Source: Limosilactobacillus caccae (GTDB taxonomy: Bacteria > Bacillota > Bacilli > Lactobacillales > Lactobacillaceae). From it: DNA of 64,000 bases. A model generated the notes under the pieces. That model ran no database searches. It had not been told where the DNA came from and worked only from the letters and a program-made list of their open reading frames with translations. Shown here piece by piece: positions 48,485 to 57,295 of the stretch. Where the stretch lies: the NCBI RefSeq assembly GCF_900156885.1, contig NZ_FTOY01000008.1:124001-188000 (forward strand), given 5' to 3'. How positions within the stretch are numbered: position 1 is the stretch's first letter; each line of letters begins with the position of its first letter. The position numbers and the translations under genes are program-made.

Positions 48485-49609
48485 ATGAAAAATTATGATT
48501 ATCTAGTAGTGGGTACTGGCCTTTTCGGTGCCACATTTGCATATGAAGCCGCTAAACGCGGTAAGCGCGTGAAAGCAATTGAAAAGCGGAACCATGTTGC
48601 CGGAAATATTTATACGAAAGAAATTGATGGGATTCAGGTTCACCAATATGGTGCTCATATTTTTCACACTTCCAACAAGGAGGTTTGGAACTATGTTAAC
48701 CAATTTGCTGAGTTTAATCGCTATACTAACAGTCCGGTTGCTAATTATAAGGGCAAGATGTACAACCTGCCATTTAATATGAACACCTTTAGCCAAATGT
48801 GGGGTGTACGGACGCCAGCAGAAGCAATGGCAAAGATTGATGAACAGCGGCAAGAGATGGCTGGGAAGACACCAACTAACTTAGAGGAGCAAGCCATTTC
48901 CCTCATTGGCCGGGACATCTACGAAAAATTAATCAAGGGTTACACGGAAAAGCAATGGGGGCAAAGGGCAACTGAATTGCCGGCCTTCATTATTCGGCGG
49001 CTCCCTGTCCGGTTAGTTTACGATAACAACTACTTCAATGATACTTATCAAGGTATTCCAATTGGCGGCTACACCCAGATTGTCGAGAAGATGCTTGATA
49101 GTGACCTAATTGATGTTGAAACCGGGGTAGACTTCTTTGATAAGAAAGCGGAATACCTTAAGGAATACCCAAAGGTTGTCTTTACCGGAATGATTGACCA
49201 GTTCTTTGATTACCAATTAGGCGAACTCCAATACCGGAGCTTGCGTTTTGAAACGGAAGAAAAGCATGTCGGAAATTACCAGGGTAATGCAGTGATCAAC
49301 TATACCGATGCGGAAACTCCTTACACGCGGATTATTGAGCATAAGCACTTTGAATTTGGTAAAGGTGACAAGGATAAGACCATTATTACTCGTGAGTACC
49401 CAGCCGATTGGCACCGCGGTGATGAACCATACTACCCGGTTAACAACCAACGGAACAATGAGCTATACAAGCAATACGCTAAGCTTGCCAGTGAGAAGGC
49501 CGATAATGTGATTTTTGGTGGTCGTTTAGGTCAATATCGTTACTACAACATGGATCAGGTATTACATGCGGCGCTGACAGCAGTTAATGAAGAATTTGGT
49601 GTTAGGTAA
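48485..49609 (+). CDS. glf: UDP-galactopyranose mutase
   Basis: Flavoenzyme that converts UDP-Galp to UDP-Galf. FAD motif YLVVGTGLFGATFAYEAAKR, YGAHIFHTSNKEVWNYVNQF, the active-site block KGYTEKQWGQRATELPAFII and RLGQYRYYNMDQVLHAALTA. 374 residues. GC content is clearly higher than that of flanking wzy and wzx, so it probably has another origin. Its stop overlaps the wzx start (TAATG). Confidence 0.96.
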   Translation: MKNYDYLVVGTGLFGATFAYEAAKRGKRVKAIEKRNHVAGNIYTKEIDGIQVHQYGAHIFHTSNKEVWNYVNQFAEFNRYTNSPVANYKGKMYNLPFNMNTFSQMWGVRTPAEAMAKIDEQRQEMAGKTPTNLEEQAISLIGRDIYEKLIKGYTEKQWGQRATELPAFIIRRLPVRLVYDNNYFNDTYQGIPIGGYTQIVEKMLDSDLIDVETGVDFFDKKAEYLKEYPKVVFTGMIDQFFDYQLGELQYRSLRFETEEKHVGNYQGNAVINYTDAETPYTRIIEHKHFEFGKGDKDKTIITREYPADWHRGDEPYYPVNNQRNNELYKQYAKLASEKADNVIFGGRLGQYRYYNMDQVLHAALTAVNEEFGVR

Positions 49610-51033
49610 TGAGATTAATCAAAAACTATTTATATAATGCAGGAAATCAGATTTTATTATTATTAGTTCCTCTTATTACTGTTCCATATGTGTCAAGAGT
49701 TTTGGGACCTCATAATAGTGGTATAAATGCATACACGAATAGTTGGGTAACATTTTTTTATTTAGTTGGTCAAATGGGAGTCATGATGTATGGTAATCGT
49801 GAAATTGCCTATACCCGCGATAATCTGGCACTACGTTCAAAAACGTTTTGGGAAATTGCTCTACTACAAATAATAATGAGTAGTCTCTCTTTATTAGTTT
49901 ATGTTGTTGCTATTTTAGCAACCTCTTCTCCTTATAAATTATATTTTTTATATCAGTCCTTATGGATTATTGCATATGGTTTAGATATCTCATGGTATTT
50001 TATGGGGATAGAAGATTTTAAAAAGACGGTTGTCCGTAATAGTGTCGTAAAAATTATTTCAGTTGCTCTAATATTTATTATTGTTAGAGGAAACCATGAT
50101 TTGAGTAAATATATTTTACTTTTAGGATTTGCACAGTTGGCTGGTAGTTTGACTTTATGGCCTTATTTAAAAGATAGTATAAATAGAGTTAAGCTAAGTA
50201 AATTGAACCCTTTTTCTCATTTTAAAGGCTCTCTATTATTATTTATTCCAACAATTACAACTCAAATTTATATGGTAATTAATCGAATTATGTTGGGGCG
50301 AATGTCCACTCAATCATTATTAGGACAGTTTGATTATGCAGATAAGATTATAAAGTTAGTTTTAGCAATTGTTACTGCAGCAAGTACTGTAATGCTTCCG
50401 CATATGGCGAATAAATTTGCTTCAGGAGATTTAAAAGGAATAAGAAACAGTTTATATAATTCGTTTGATTTTGTCACTGCATTTTCTATGCCTCTGATGT
50501 TTGGAATAATGGCTATTGCAAGTAGCTTTGCTCCATGGTTTTTAGGCATTTATTATGCTCATACTGGATACTTAATGTTTCTGGAAGCACCAATGATTTT
50601 ATTTATTGCATGGAGTAGTGTGACTGGTAATCAATATTTAATGCCAGTGAAACGTGCTCATGAATATACATTATCCGTAACCATTGGTGCAGTGATAAAC
50701 ATTTTAGCAAACTATATATTAATCAAGTTATTAAATGTAAGTGGTGCGGCAATTGCAAGTGTTATCTCAGAATTTGCGATTGCTGGTATTCAATTATGGA
50801 TGGTTAGAAAATCTATTGTTATTAGTAAATTATTTGATAGTTTTTGGAAATACATGTTAAGCGGAGTAGTAATGTTTACGGTTGTATTTAACGTTAATAC
50901 CCGTATGACAATGAATATTTTTTCTTTAGTAATACAGATGATAATAGGGATGTTAATTTATATTGGATTACTGTTCTTGTTAAGGGCACCCATTATAAAG
51001 CAAGCGTATACAATTTTAAAAAATAATAATTAA
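49609..51033 (+). CDS. Wzx-type repeat-unit flippase
   Basis: 474 residues with twelve to fourteen membrane segments of the polysaccharide transport (MATE-like/RfbX) family: NYLYNAGNQILLLLVPLITV, PYVSRVLGPHNSGINAYTNS, YGNREIAYTRD, GASTVMLPHMANKF-like AASTVMLPHMANKFASGDLK. Translationally coupled to glf. Exports the lipid-linked unit for polymerisation by Wzy. Confidence 0.88.
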   Translation: MRLIKNYLYNAGNQILLLLVPLITVPYVSRVLGPHNSGINAYTNSWVTFFYLVGQMGVMMYGNREIAYTRDNLALRSKTFWEIALLQIIMSSLSLLVYVVAILATSSPYKLYFLYQSLWIIAYGLDISWYFMGIEDFKKTVVRNSVVKIISVALIFIIVRGNHDLSKYILLLGFAQLAGSLTLWPYLKDSINRVKLSKLNPFSHFKGSLLLFIPTITTQIYMVINRIMLGRMSTQSLLGQFDYADKIIKLVLAIVTAASTVMLPHMANKFASGDLKGIRNSLYNSFDFVTAFSMPLMFGIMAIASSFAPWFLGIYYAHTGYLMFLEAPMILFIAWSSVTGNQYLMPVKRAHEYTLSVTIGAVINILANYILIKLLNVSGAAIASVISEFAIAGIQLWMVRKSIVISKLFDSFWKYMLSGVVMFTVVFNVNTRMTMNIFSLVIQMIIGMLIYIGLLFLLRAPIIKQAYTILKNNN

Positions 51034-51047
51034 TTTATAATATTTGG

Positions 51048-51735
51048 AGGAAAGGTAAGCTTAATTGGCTACGTAGCTTCTACGAATCCTTTTAGGACAA
51101 GTAAGACATATTATGGACTTTGTAGAGCATTAAAAATGGAGAGATACCAAGTAGAGTGGATACTACATAATAGTAGAATAGCTAATAAATTTTTCATCTA
51201 AAATATATCAGCTTTTTATGTGAAAGGTTCATTTATTCATTTACGGCTTATGAGTTGGTATCATACCAATTCAATTAGTAAAGATTTAAATGTTTTTATT
51301 ACTGCGCAAATTCATGTGGTTTCAGAATTGGAAACAGCTATTCCAATTGTTTATTATTGGTTTTAGTAACAGATCAATTAAAGAAGTTAAGTTAGTTGAG
51401 AAATTTGCATTAAGGAATGCTTCACTTAATATCTTTTATTCTGCATGGGCAGCTAATTCAGTAATTAAGGATTACGGGATTAATTCAAATCTGGTGTATT
51501 TTTATCTATCTTTGAAATATTTCAAAGATAGATAAAGTTTTAATTATCATTTAGAGCCGGAAGAAAAGCGTTTCGAGGAGGGACAAAAGTTATTTCTTAA
51601 AGAGGTTAAAGTTTTTCTCTTCGTAGGTAAAAGTGTTTCTATTACTTATTCAAAGCATATTTATTGTAGTAAAAATATTAAATTAAAAACTTTTCAGGAA
51701 TACAAGGACTTGCTTCTGAAGGATTGACTTTTGGC
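51048..51735 (+). pseudogene. decayed GT4-type glycosyltransferase
   Basis: A good ribosome site (TTTGGAGGAAAGG) leads into LIGYVASTNPFRTSKTYYGL, CRALKMERYQVEWILHNSRI and a stop. Further pieces in changing frames follow: ELETAIPIVYYW-like, SNRSIKEVKLVEKFALRNAS, AWAANSVIKDYGINSNLVY, LFLKEVKVFLFVGK and GLASEG. The order matches a family-1/4 glycosyltransferase N-terminal half and the hinge. At least four lesions are present. A formerly used sugar of the polymer has therefore probably been lost or replaced. Confidence 0.75.
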
Positions 51736-51877
51736 ATAATGTTATGATTGGTCTTAAGTGCAGTTTATTTGCTGAAAGCCACAATTTTTTAAATAAAATA
51801 GCAGGGAGTTAATCAAATATGTATCAATAAACGTAAAATTAATATTCGCAAAAGATAATTTGAAATGGGGAATGAAT

Positions 51878-52720
51878 GTGAGCAGAACTTTAGTTATTGG
51901 TGCTAATGGTCAATTGGGGTCAGAGCTATGCAATTTATTAGATGAACAGGAAATTATCTATAATGCATCTATTTCTAAACAAATGGATATTACTGATAAG
52001 AATACTGTTGTTGAAAAAATTACTACATTGAAACCAGATGTAATTTACCATTGTGCAGCTTACACGGCAGTTGATAATGCAGAAGACGTAGCTAAGGAAC
52101 TCAACTGGAAAGTTAACGAAGATGGTACGCGTAATGTGGCAGAAGCTGCTAAAAAGGTTGGCGCTAAACTTGTTTATATCAGTACCGACTATGTTTTTGA
52201 TGGGACTAATACCGGTGAGTACGAAGTTGATGCACCAACGAATCCTAAAAATGAATATGGGAAGGCAAAATTAGCTGGTGAAGAGGCGGTAAAGGAAATT
52301 CTTGATGATTACTACATTATCCGGACTTCGTGGGTCTTTGGTAAGTACGGTAAGAATTTTGTTTACACAATGTTGCGATTGGCAAAGGATCATGACAAAC
52401 TAACGGTTGTTAATGATCAAGTGGGGCGCCCAACCTGGACGCGAACCTTAGCGGAGTTTATGACTTACTTGGTTGACAATGACCAGCCATTTGGTACTTA
52501 TCAGTTATCAAACGAGGGGAATTGTAGCTGGTACGAGTTTGCTAAGGAGATTTTGAAGGACGAAGACGTTGAGGTACTGCCGGTTACGTCGGATGCCTAT
52601 CCTGCTAAGGCATACCGTCCACGCCATTCAATTATGAGCTTGAAGAAGGCAGAAGAGACTGGTTTTGAAATTGTGGATTGGAAGACGGCTTTGGGGACGT
52701 TTAAAAGGCAGATTGGTTAA
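51878..52720 (+). CDS. rfbD: dTDP-4-dehydrorhamnose reductase
   Basis: Last step of dTDP-L-rhamnose synthesis. RTLVIGANGQLGSELCNLLD (NAD(P)H motif), CAAYTAVDNAEDVAKELNWK, YISTDYVFDGTNTGEYEVDA, the catalytic YGKAKLAGEE, and WVFGKYGKNFVYTMLRLAKD. About 280 residues from GTG 51878, set by ATGGGGA at 51865-51871; further upstream codons are not needed. It is separated from rfbACB by nine kilobases of transferase genes, which suggests these were inserted or exchanged as a block. Confidence 0.95.
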   Translation: MSRTLVIGANGQLGSELCNLLDEQEIIYNASISKQMDITDKNTVVEKITTLKPDVIYHCAAYTAVDNAEDVAKELNWKVNEDGTRNVAEAAKKVGAKLVYISTDYVFDGTNTGEYEVDAPTNPKNEYGKAKLAGEEAVKEILDDYYIIRTSWVFGKYGKNFVYTMLRLAKDHDKLTVVNDQVGRPTWTRTLAEFMTYLVDNDQPFGTYQLSNEGNCSWYEFAKEILKDEDVEVLPVTSDAYPAKAYRPRHSIMSLKKAEETGFEIVDWKTALGTFKRQIG

Positions 52721-52939
52721 AATTATATAAAGCTTTTGCTTCTCTGATGATAGAATAGACGTCTAAGAATTTATTAGGTTTAGTGAAATATGGTGATATA
52801 ACAAATTGTATCTTCTATTCCAGACAGATATTGCAAGAATATGAGTTTGAAAGTGTTGTCTTTTAGGTAGTAACAATAGTAACTTTAATCAAGTTTTCAA
52901 ATTAATAAAAATAATATTTAATCTATTATTTGGATTGCT

Positions 52940-53060
52940 GAAGCTGGGGGAAAGCTTTTCGGAGTCACGGTGGAGTCACCTGGAACGGACGTTGGCAACG
53001 AACTGGTCCATGGTTTCCTTGGGTAGCTTGCTTTTTTACTGTGTAATATTCGGAGATAAA
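52940..53060 (+). repeat. structured repeat element, copy B
   Basis: Diverged second copy of the element at 26387-26526, in the opposite orientation. Shared parts are AAGCTGG..AAAGCTT at one end, CGGAGT/CCACGGTGG-like and CGGACGTTGGC in the centre, GCTTGCTTTTTT, and an identical 25-bp end at 53036-53060. The arms pair much less well than in copy A, so this copy looks decayed. It lies in the gene-poor stretch 52721-53159, about 220 nt after rfbD. The rest of that stretch (52721-52939) shows nothing I can name. Confidence 0.7.
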
Positions 53061-53159
53061 ACACCCTAAGATTAGTTCTCGTAAAAATAAACTCTTTCTA
53101 AAAGGAGGGATAATCATTATTTTTAATTACTTAAAAAACAAAAAAAACAAAAAAATATT

Positions 53160-54074
53160 TTGCTAATGGTATCATTCTTTTCTTTTCTTTTTACCATGAT
53201 TAGTTTATATAACATTAACAAACATCCCTTTTTAACATTAGCAATAGTAACAATGTTTGAGTTATTAATGATAGTTACATTTTCATTAATCAAATCATTA
53301 GACCTAATTTTACCCTTTTTTCTTTTTTTTATGCTCTTTATATCAAGAAATATCCCTGAACTTTCGCAGGCCGTATATTTGGTAATTGTATTATTTATAG
53401 ATCCACTCCTTTTAGTAATACTATGGAGAGTATTAACCTGGTGCGGAGAAAAATTAGATATGTTAGAAAAAAATTTTTCATTACATATGAGAAAGAAAAA
53501 AATAAAAAATGAATTTAATAATTTTTTATTTAATTATAAATGGGATCAAGGCTTTATGGGGGGATTAATTGATTATTATGAAGATATATTAAAACCTTCT
53601 AGTGATGAATTGTTAACTGAAAATAAGTATATTTTCAATAACTATAAAGTTTATTTATCTTTAAAAGAGGATTTCAGTAAACTTTCATTAAATGAACTAT
53701 TAGATATAAAAGCTTATTTAGATATTGAAATAACTAAAAAAAATAATATAAAATATACAGAAGTTCTTGAAACAGTGATAAGTAGCCTGAAATATAGCTT
53801 ACCTTGGCTTTTCTTATGCTTTGGAATGGCTTATCCTAATAAAGACAATACTAAAATTGTTTTAAATTATCATTTAATTTTAGGATGGGTAAGTAATCCT
53901 ATTTTGATAATCTTTATTTTTTACGTGTTATTATTATTGGCTATTGTTATAATAGCCTTAATTACAAGTCATAAAAAATCCAAGAATTCAATAGATGTAT
54001 TTACAGCTATCATAAATAGGGCTATTGATGACAAAAAATATATAACTAATCATTATCCACACGTATTAAAATAA
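53160..54074 (+). CDS. AT-rich membrane protein of unknown function, start uncertain
   Basis: About 304 residues: four helices at the N-terminus (VSFFSFLFTMISLY to LLLVILWRVLTW), a charged cytosolic part of about 110 residues (KKKIKNEFNNFLFNYKWDQG), and two more helices near the C-terminus. No family is recognised. The only good ribosome site, AAAGGAGGG at 53101-53109, is followed 7 nt later by ATT, not ATG. That frame must shift by -1 in the A tracts (A8 at 53140-53147, A7 at 53149-53155) to enter this ORF. TTG 53160 and ATG 53166 lack a ribosome site. The gene may be damaged, phase-variable, or use an ATT start with slippage. Confidence 0.6.
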   Translation: MLMVSFFSFLFTMISLYNINKHPFLTLAIVTMFELLMIVTFSLIKSLDLILPFFLFFMLFISRNIPELSQAVYLVIVLFIDPLLLVILWRVLTWCGEKLDMLEKNFSLHMRKKKIKNEFNNFLFNYKWDQGFMGGLIDYYEDILKPSSDELLTENKYIFNNYKVYLSLKEDFSKLSLNELLDIKAYLDIEITKKNNIKYTEVLETVISSLKYSLPWLFLCFGMAYPNKDNTKIVLNYHLILGWVSNPILIIFIFYVLLLLAIVIIALITSHKKSKNSIDVFTAIINRAIDDKKYITNHYPHVLK

Positions 54075-54308
54075 ATATTTTAGTATATATTCAGTTGTTA
54101 AAAAGACTGTTCAAAATTTAAGATTTGGAGCACGACACTTCTAGATATGAGTTTCTTCTTCAAGCATCCTATGTCTGACTTTTGATATGGATTGTTTAAG
54201 TATTTTGTAAAGTATCAACAACTCACATTATCTAATTTAATCGAATCAGGCAGCCTATACTGAAACTATCAGGATATAAAGGGAGCTAGTGCCAACCTAG
54301 CGGTTGAA

Positions 54309-54529
54309 CTAGCTCCTTTAAAAATGACTAATTTAACCCCAGCTTCTTCGATCTGTGCTGCAACGTGAGGTTGCCATTGACGTTTGATGGGTGAGGTTGG
54401 TTTAGTTGAAAACTTAGACGAAATAATATCATGCTTTTCTTCCATAAAAAAGGCCTCCTAATATCCTGATGCTTTTAGTATAGGAGGTGGGGGCAGCTTT
54501 TTATAGACGTGTCGTTATGGTGTGCTTAC
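54309..54529 (-). mobile_element. truncated IS66 end with tnpA head
   Basis: From the terminus (GTAAGCACACC read leftward from 54529) through a promoter region and AGGAGGC, to ATG 54445 and the start of an IS66 tnpA (MEEKHDIISSKFSTKPTSPI), then KRQWQPHVAAQIEEAGVKLV up to 54309. Beyond that point a short plus-oriented tnpA piece (about 54279-54312) is joined on palindromically. Bases 54309-54412 are identical in inverse orientation to 56727-56830. Its terminus interrupts the tnpC of the next IS. Region 54075-54278 holds nothing I can name. Confidence 0.75.
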
Positions 54530-56035
54530 AATAAGCCTCAAGTCCTTCGTCCTTGCGGTTTGGCAGGTGATCAAACAAATACTGAAAGTATTTGTAGATA
54601 TTTAAGTGGTTTAACTGGGCAGTTGCTACCAGGCTATAATAAATTGCGTTCGCCTGTGCTCCGGAAATGCTCTTCGCAAATAGACTATTTTTACGAATTA
54701 ATGTTGAAGGGCGAATTGACTGTTCAACTGGATTATTGGTTAATGGTACTTGCCCATCTTCAAAGATCCGATACACCCGTTTTTTTAGTTTTAAGGCATT
54801 ATTGACTGCCGCTTTTAATCGCCCTTGCGGATGATCGATGCTAATTAGGTATTCATATAGCTTATCCACTAGCGGTTTCACTCGCGACTGTCGTTGCCAA
54901 AGCTTTCCCTCTCGATTATCATATTTCAACCGATTTTCCTGATAGAAAATTGGGCGCATTAATTCTAGTACTTGATATGCTTTAGACTTCTTCAACTGCT
55001 CCCGATCTATTAATTGGGTAATCCGATGAAACTCTCGGCGAATATGGACTAAGCACGAGCCAAATTTAGCCGTTGGATAGAGCCGATCACTATAACCGTT
55101 ATAGCCATCACACATGATAATGCCTTGATAATCTTGACCGATAATTTGCCCAACAGTTTTTCCGGCACGAGTATTGTAATAATGAAACATCGCTATTTGG
55201 TGCTGACTAAATTCTTTCGTTGTCCTAGTTACCCAGAAATAGCTTTGTTCATTACTTTCATCAATCACCTTAAATGGTGTTTCATCCATATGAATTACTG
55301 CTTCATTGCGGGTTAATTTTAGTAATTGCTGATAAAGCGGCTCAAGGTAAGTTTGGCTAATTTTAATCATGCTAGTCGCTAGCTGTCGCCCTTCTACTGG
55401 TAAGCCGGCGGCTTGCCAGAGCTTTATTTGTCGATGAAAAGGTAAGGCAAGATTGAATTTATATTCGGCCACTTTTGCCAAAATCGTACTGGAAAAGTAG
55501 CTATGCGGTAAGATACTTTGTGGCATCTCACTGCTAATAATTAAATCACCATTATCTTTACTCGTACATTGCGCACACTTATAGCTTTCTTGAAGTAAGT
55601 TGACACAATAAAGTTCTGCCGGTTTTAAACGTGCTTCTCGACTGTATAGGTGTTGGCCAATTTTCTTCATCTCTTGATGACAATGGGGACAGTCAATATC
55701 TTTTAACTTAATTACCTCTTCAACTTGCGGGAGACGATCCAAAAAAGCGGTCCGTCGACCATTGCCCTTTGGCTTCTGGTGACGCACCACTTGCTTATCT
55801 TTCTTTTCAATCACTTCGGTGATTGAAATATCGGTAGCTTGTAGTTGGTCTAGCTCTTCATCACTAAATAGTGACTGTTGACCATCAACTACCGTTTCTA
55901 TTACTTCAGTTTTTTTCCAAACATTTGGTTTTGTTGAAGTTTAACAATTGCAGTTAACTGTTCAACTTGCTTCTTTAATTCTTTTATTTGGGCTTTTAAT
56001 TCCCGATTTTCTTTCTCTAAATTGCTGCTAACCAT
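54501..56035 (-). pseudogene. IS66 transposase TnpC, frameshifted and truncated
   Basis: The full gene would start at ATG 56035 (MVSSNLEKENRELKAQ). A one-base loss in the A tract at 55911-55917 (A7 where A8 is needed) stops this frame; an open frame resumes from 55814 (MIEKKDKQVVRHQKPKGNGR). DDE-type core: VIHMDETPFKVIDESNEQSY, IIMCDGYNGYSDR, FGSCLVHIRREFHRI, NNPVEQSIRPSTLIRKNSLF. The C-terminus is replaced by read-through into the neighbouring IS end (GLEAYCKHTITTRL). Confidence 0.85.
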
Positions 56036-56104
56036 GGATACGTCACCTCCTTCTTCATTGTCCTTGATATTATATCAAAGAACCACAGCTTTAAAAAGTA
56101 GGTG

Positions 56105-56461
56105 TTAGTAAAAATTCCCCGGTATAGCTTTTTTAATGTTCCTCGCTGGAAAAGGATTGAGTCCTGCTAATAGATAATCTAGTTGTTGAGTGGTTAGCTC
56201 TTTTGCCTCACGACTATGTCGAGGCCACGTTAGTCGGCCATTTTCAAACCGCTTGTATAAGAGAATAAAACCTTCGCCATCCCAAAACAAACCTTTGAAC
56301 CGATCACTTCTGGTTCCACAGAAAAGGAAGAGTGAATTATCGTATAATTCTAAACCATAATGCTCTGCGATAACCATTGCTAGTCCGTCAATTCCCTTGC
56401 GTAAGTCAGTCTTACCGCAGACAAGATATACATGGTCTGGCTCATGCCAATTAACGAGCAT
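56105..56461 (-). CDS. IS66 accessory protein TnpB
   Basis: 118 residues: MLVNWHEPDHVYLVCGKTDL, RKGIDGLAMVIAEHYGLELY, LFLFCGTRSDRFKGLFWDGE, GFILLYKRFENGRL. This is the IS66 Orf2 family. Intact. The ATG overlaps the end of tnpA, as is usual. Confidence 0.92.
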   Translation of the reverse strand: MLVNWHEPDHVYLVCGKTDLRKGIDGLAMVIAEHYGLELYDNSLFLFCGTRSDRFKGLFWDGEGFILLYKRFENGRLTWPRHSREAKELTTQQLDYLLAGLNPFPARNIKKAIPGNFY

Positions 56462-56640
56462 AGCGAATCACTACTTTTGCGATTATCAGTAGCTAAGATT
56501 GAATTTGCTCCTTTGTATATCGTTAGTTCAACATCGTTAACCTGTACCTTAATCGCTGGGCGAGCGTTGAAGCCATGCTTTTTAAAATTGCTTGGTTTGC
56601 TTTTGAAAACCGGTTTAATAATCTCATTTTGTTCTTCCAT
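56451..56640 (-). pseudogene. IS66 TnpA, frameshifted
   Basis: Starts MEEQNEIIKPVFKSKPSNFK and is colinear with IS66 Orf1 up to IYKGANSILAT. From there the original frame must be left by one base to reach the expected end VVIRYAR, whose stop overlaps tnpB. As it stands the frame runs on into tnpB sequence. Confidence 0.7.
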
Positions 56641-56726
56641 AATAAAAGATCTCCTTACTGAATTAATGTTTTCAGTATAGGAGACCATAGACGGTTAAGC
56701 TAGACGTATGGATATTGACTGCTTAC

Positions 56727-56882
56727 TTTTCAACTAAACCAACCTCACCCATCAAACGTCAATGGCAACCTCACGTTGCAGCACAGATCGAAGAAGCTGG
56801 GGTTAAATTAGTCATTTTTAAAGGAGCTAGCGTCAACCTAGCGGTTGAACTAGCTAAAGCAATGATTCGCTATGCTCGTTAA
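56727..56882 (+). pseudogene. IS66 TnpA fragment
   Basis: Open without start: FSTKPTSPIKRQWQPHVAAQ, IEEAGVKLVIFKGASVNLAV, ELAKAMIRYAR and stop, which overlaps the tnpB ATG. It lacks about 11 N-terminal residues and the ribosome site. Confidence 0.8.
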
Positions 56883-57228
56883 TTGGCAGGATCCAGATAA
56901 AGTTTATCTGGTTTGTGGTAAGACTGATTTACGCAAAGGAATAGATGGTTTAGCCATGGTGATCGCCGAAAACTATGGGTTAGAATTATATAGTAATTCT
57001 TTATTTCTATTTTGCGGAAGTCGTAATGACCGTTTTAAGGCACTCTTTTGGGATGGTGAAGGATTTATTCTCCTCTATAAGCGCTTTGAAAACGGTCATT
57101 TACAGTGGCCGAAAAGTAGTCAAGAGATTAAACTACTTGATGAGCAACAACTAACAAACTTACTTAAAGGACTCAACCCATTTCCCATACCACAAGTGCA
57201 CCGTGCGATTCCAGGTAGCTTATATTAG
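56872..57228 (+). CDS. IS66 accessory protein TnpB
   Basis: 118 residues, closely similar to the copy at 56105-56461 (MLVNWQDPDKVYLVCGKTDL, GFILLYKRFENGHLQWPKSS). Intact reading frame. Confidence 0.92.
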   Translation: MLVNWQDPDKVYLVCGKTDLRKGIDGLAMVIAENYGLELYSNSLFLFCGSRNDRFKALFWDGEGFILLYKRFENGHLQWPKSSQEIKLLDEQQLTNLLKGLNPFPIPQVHRAIPGSLY

Positions 57229-57295
57229 GCCTGTTTAAATTCCTTCCACTTTGATATAATAATTAAAGATTAATCAAGTGAGGAGGTGACGCAGC

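Larger units (their letters stand above)
54530..56726 (-). mobile_element. IS66-family element 1, defective
   Basis: The intact terminus on the right reads GTAAGCAGTCAATATCCATA leftward from 56726. Genes run leftward: tnpA, tnpB, tnpC. The left end is lost because another IS66 terminus (54529) cuts into tnpC. The right terminus lies inside the tnpA of element 2, so element 1 was inserted into it. tnpA and tnpC are also frameshifted, so the element cannot move by itself. Confidence 0.8.
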
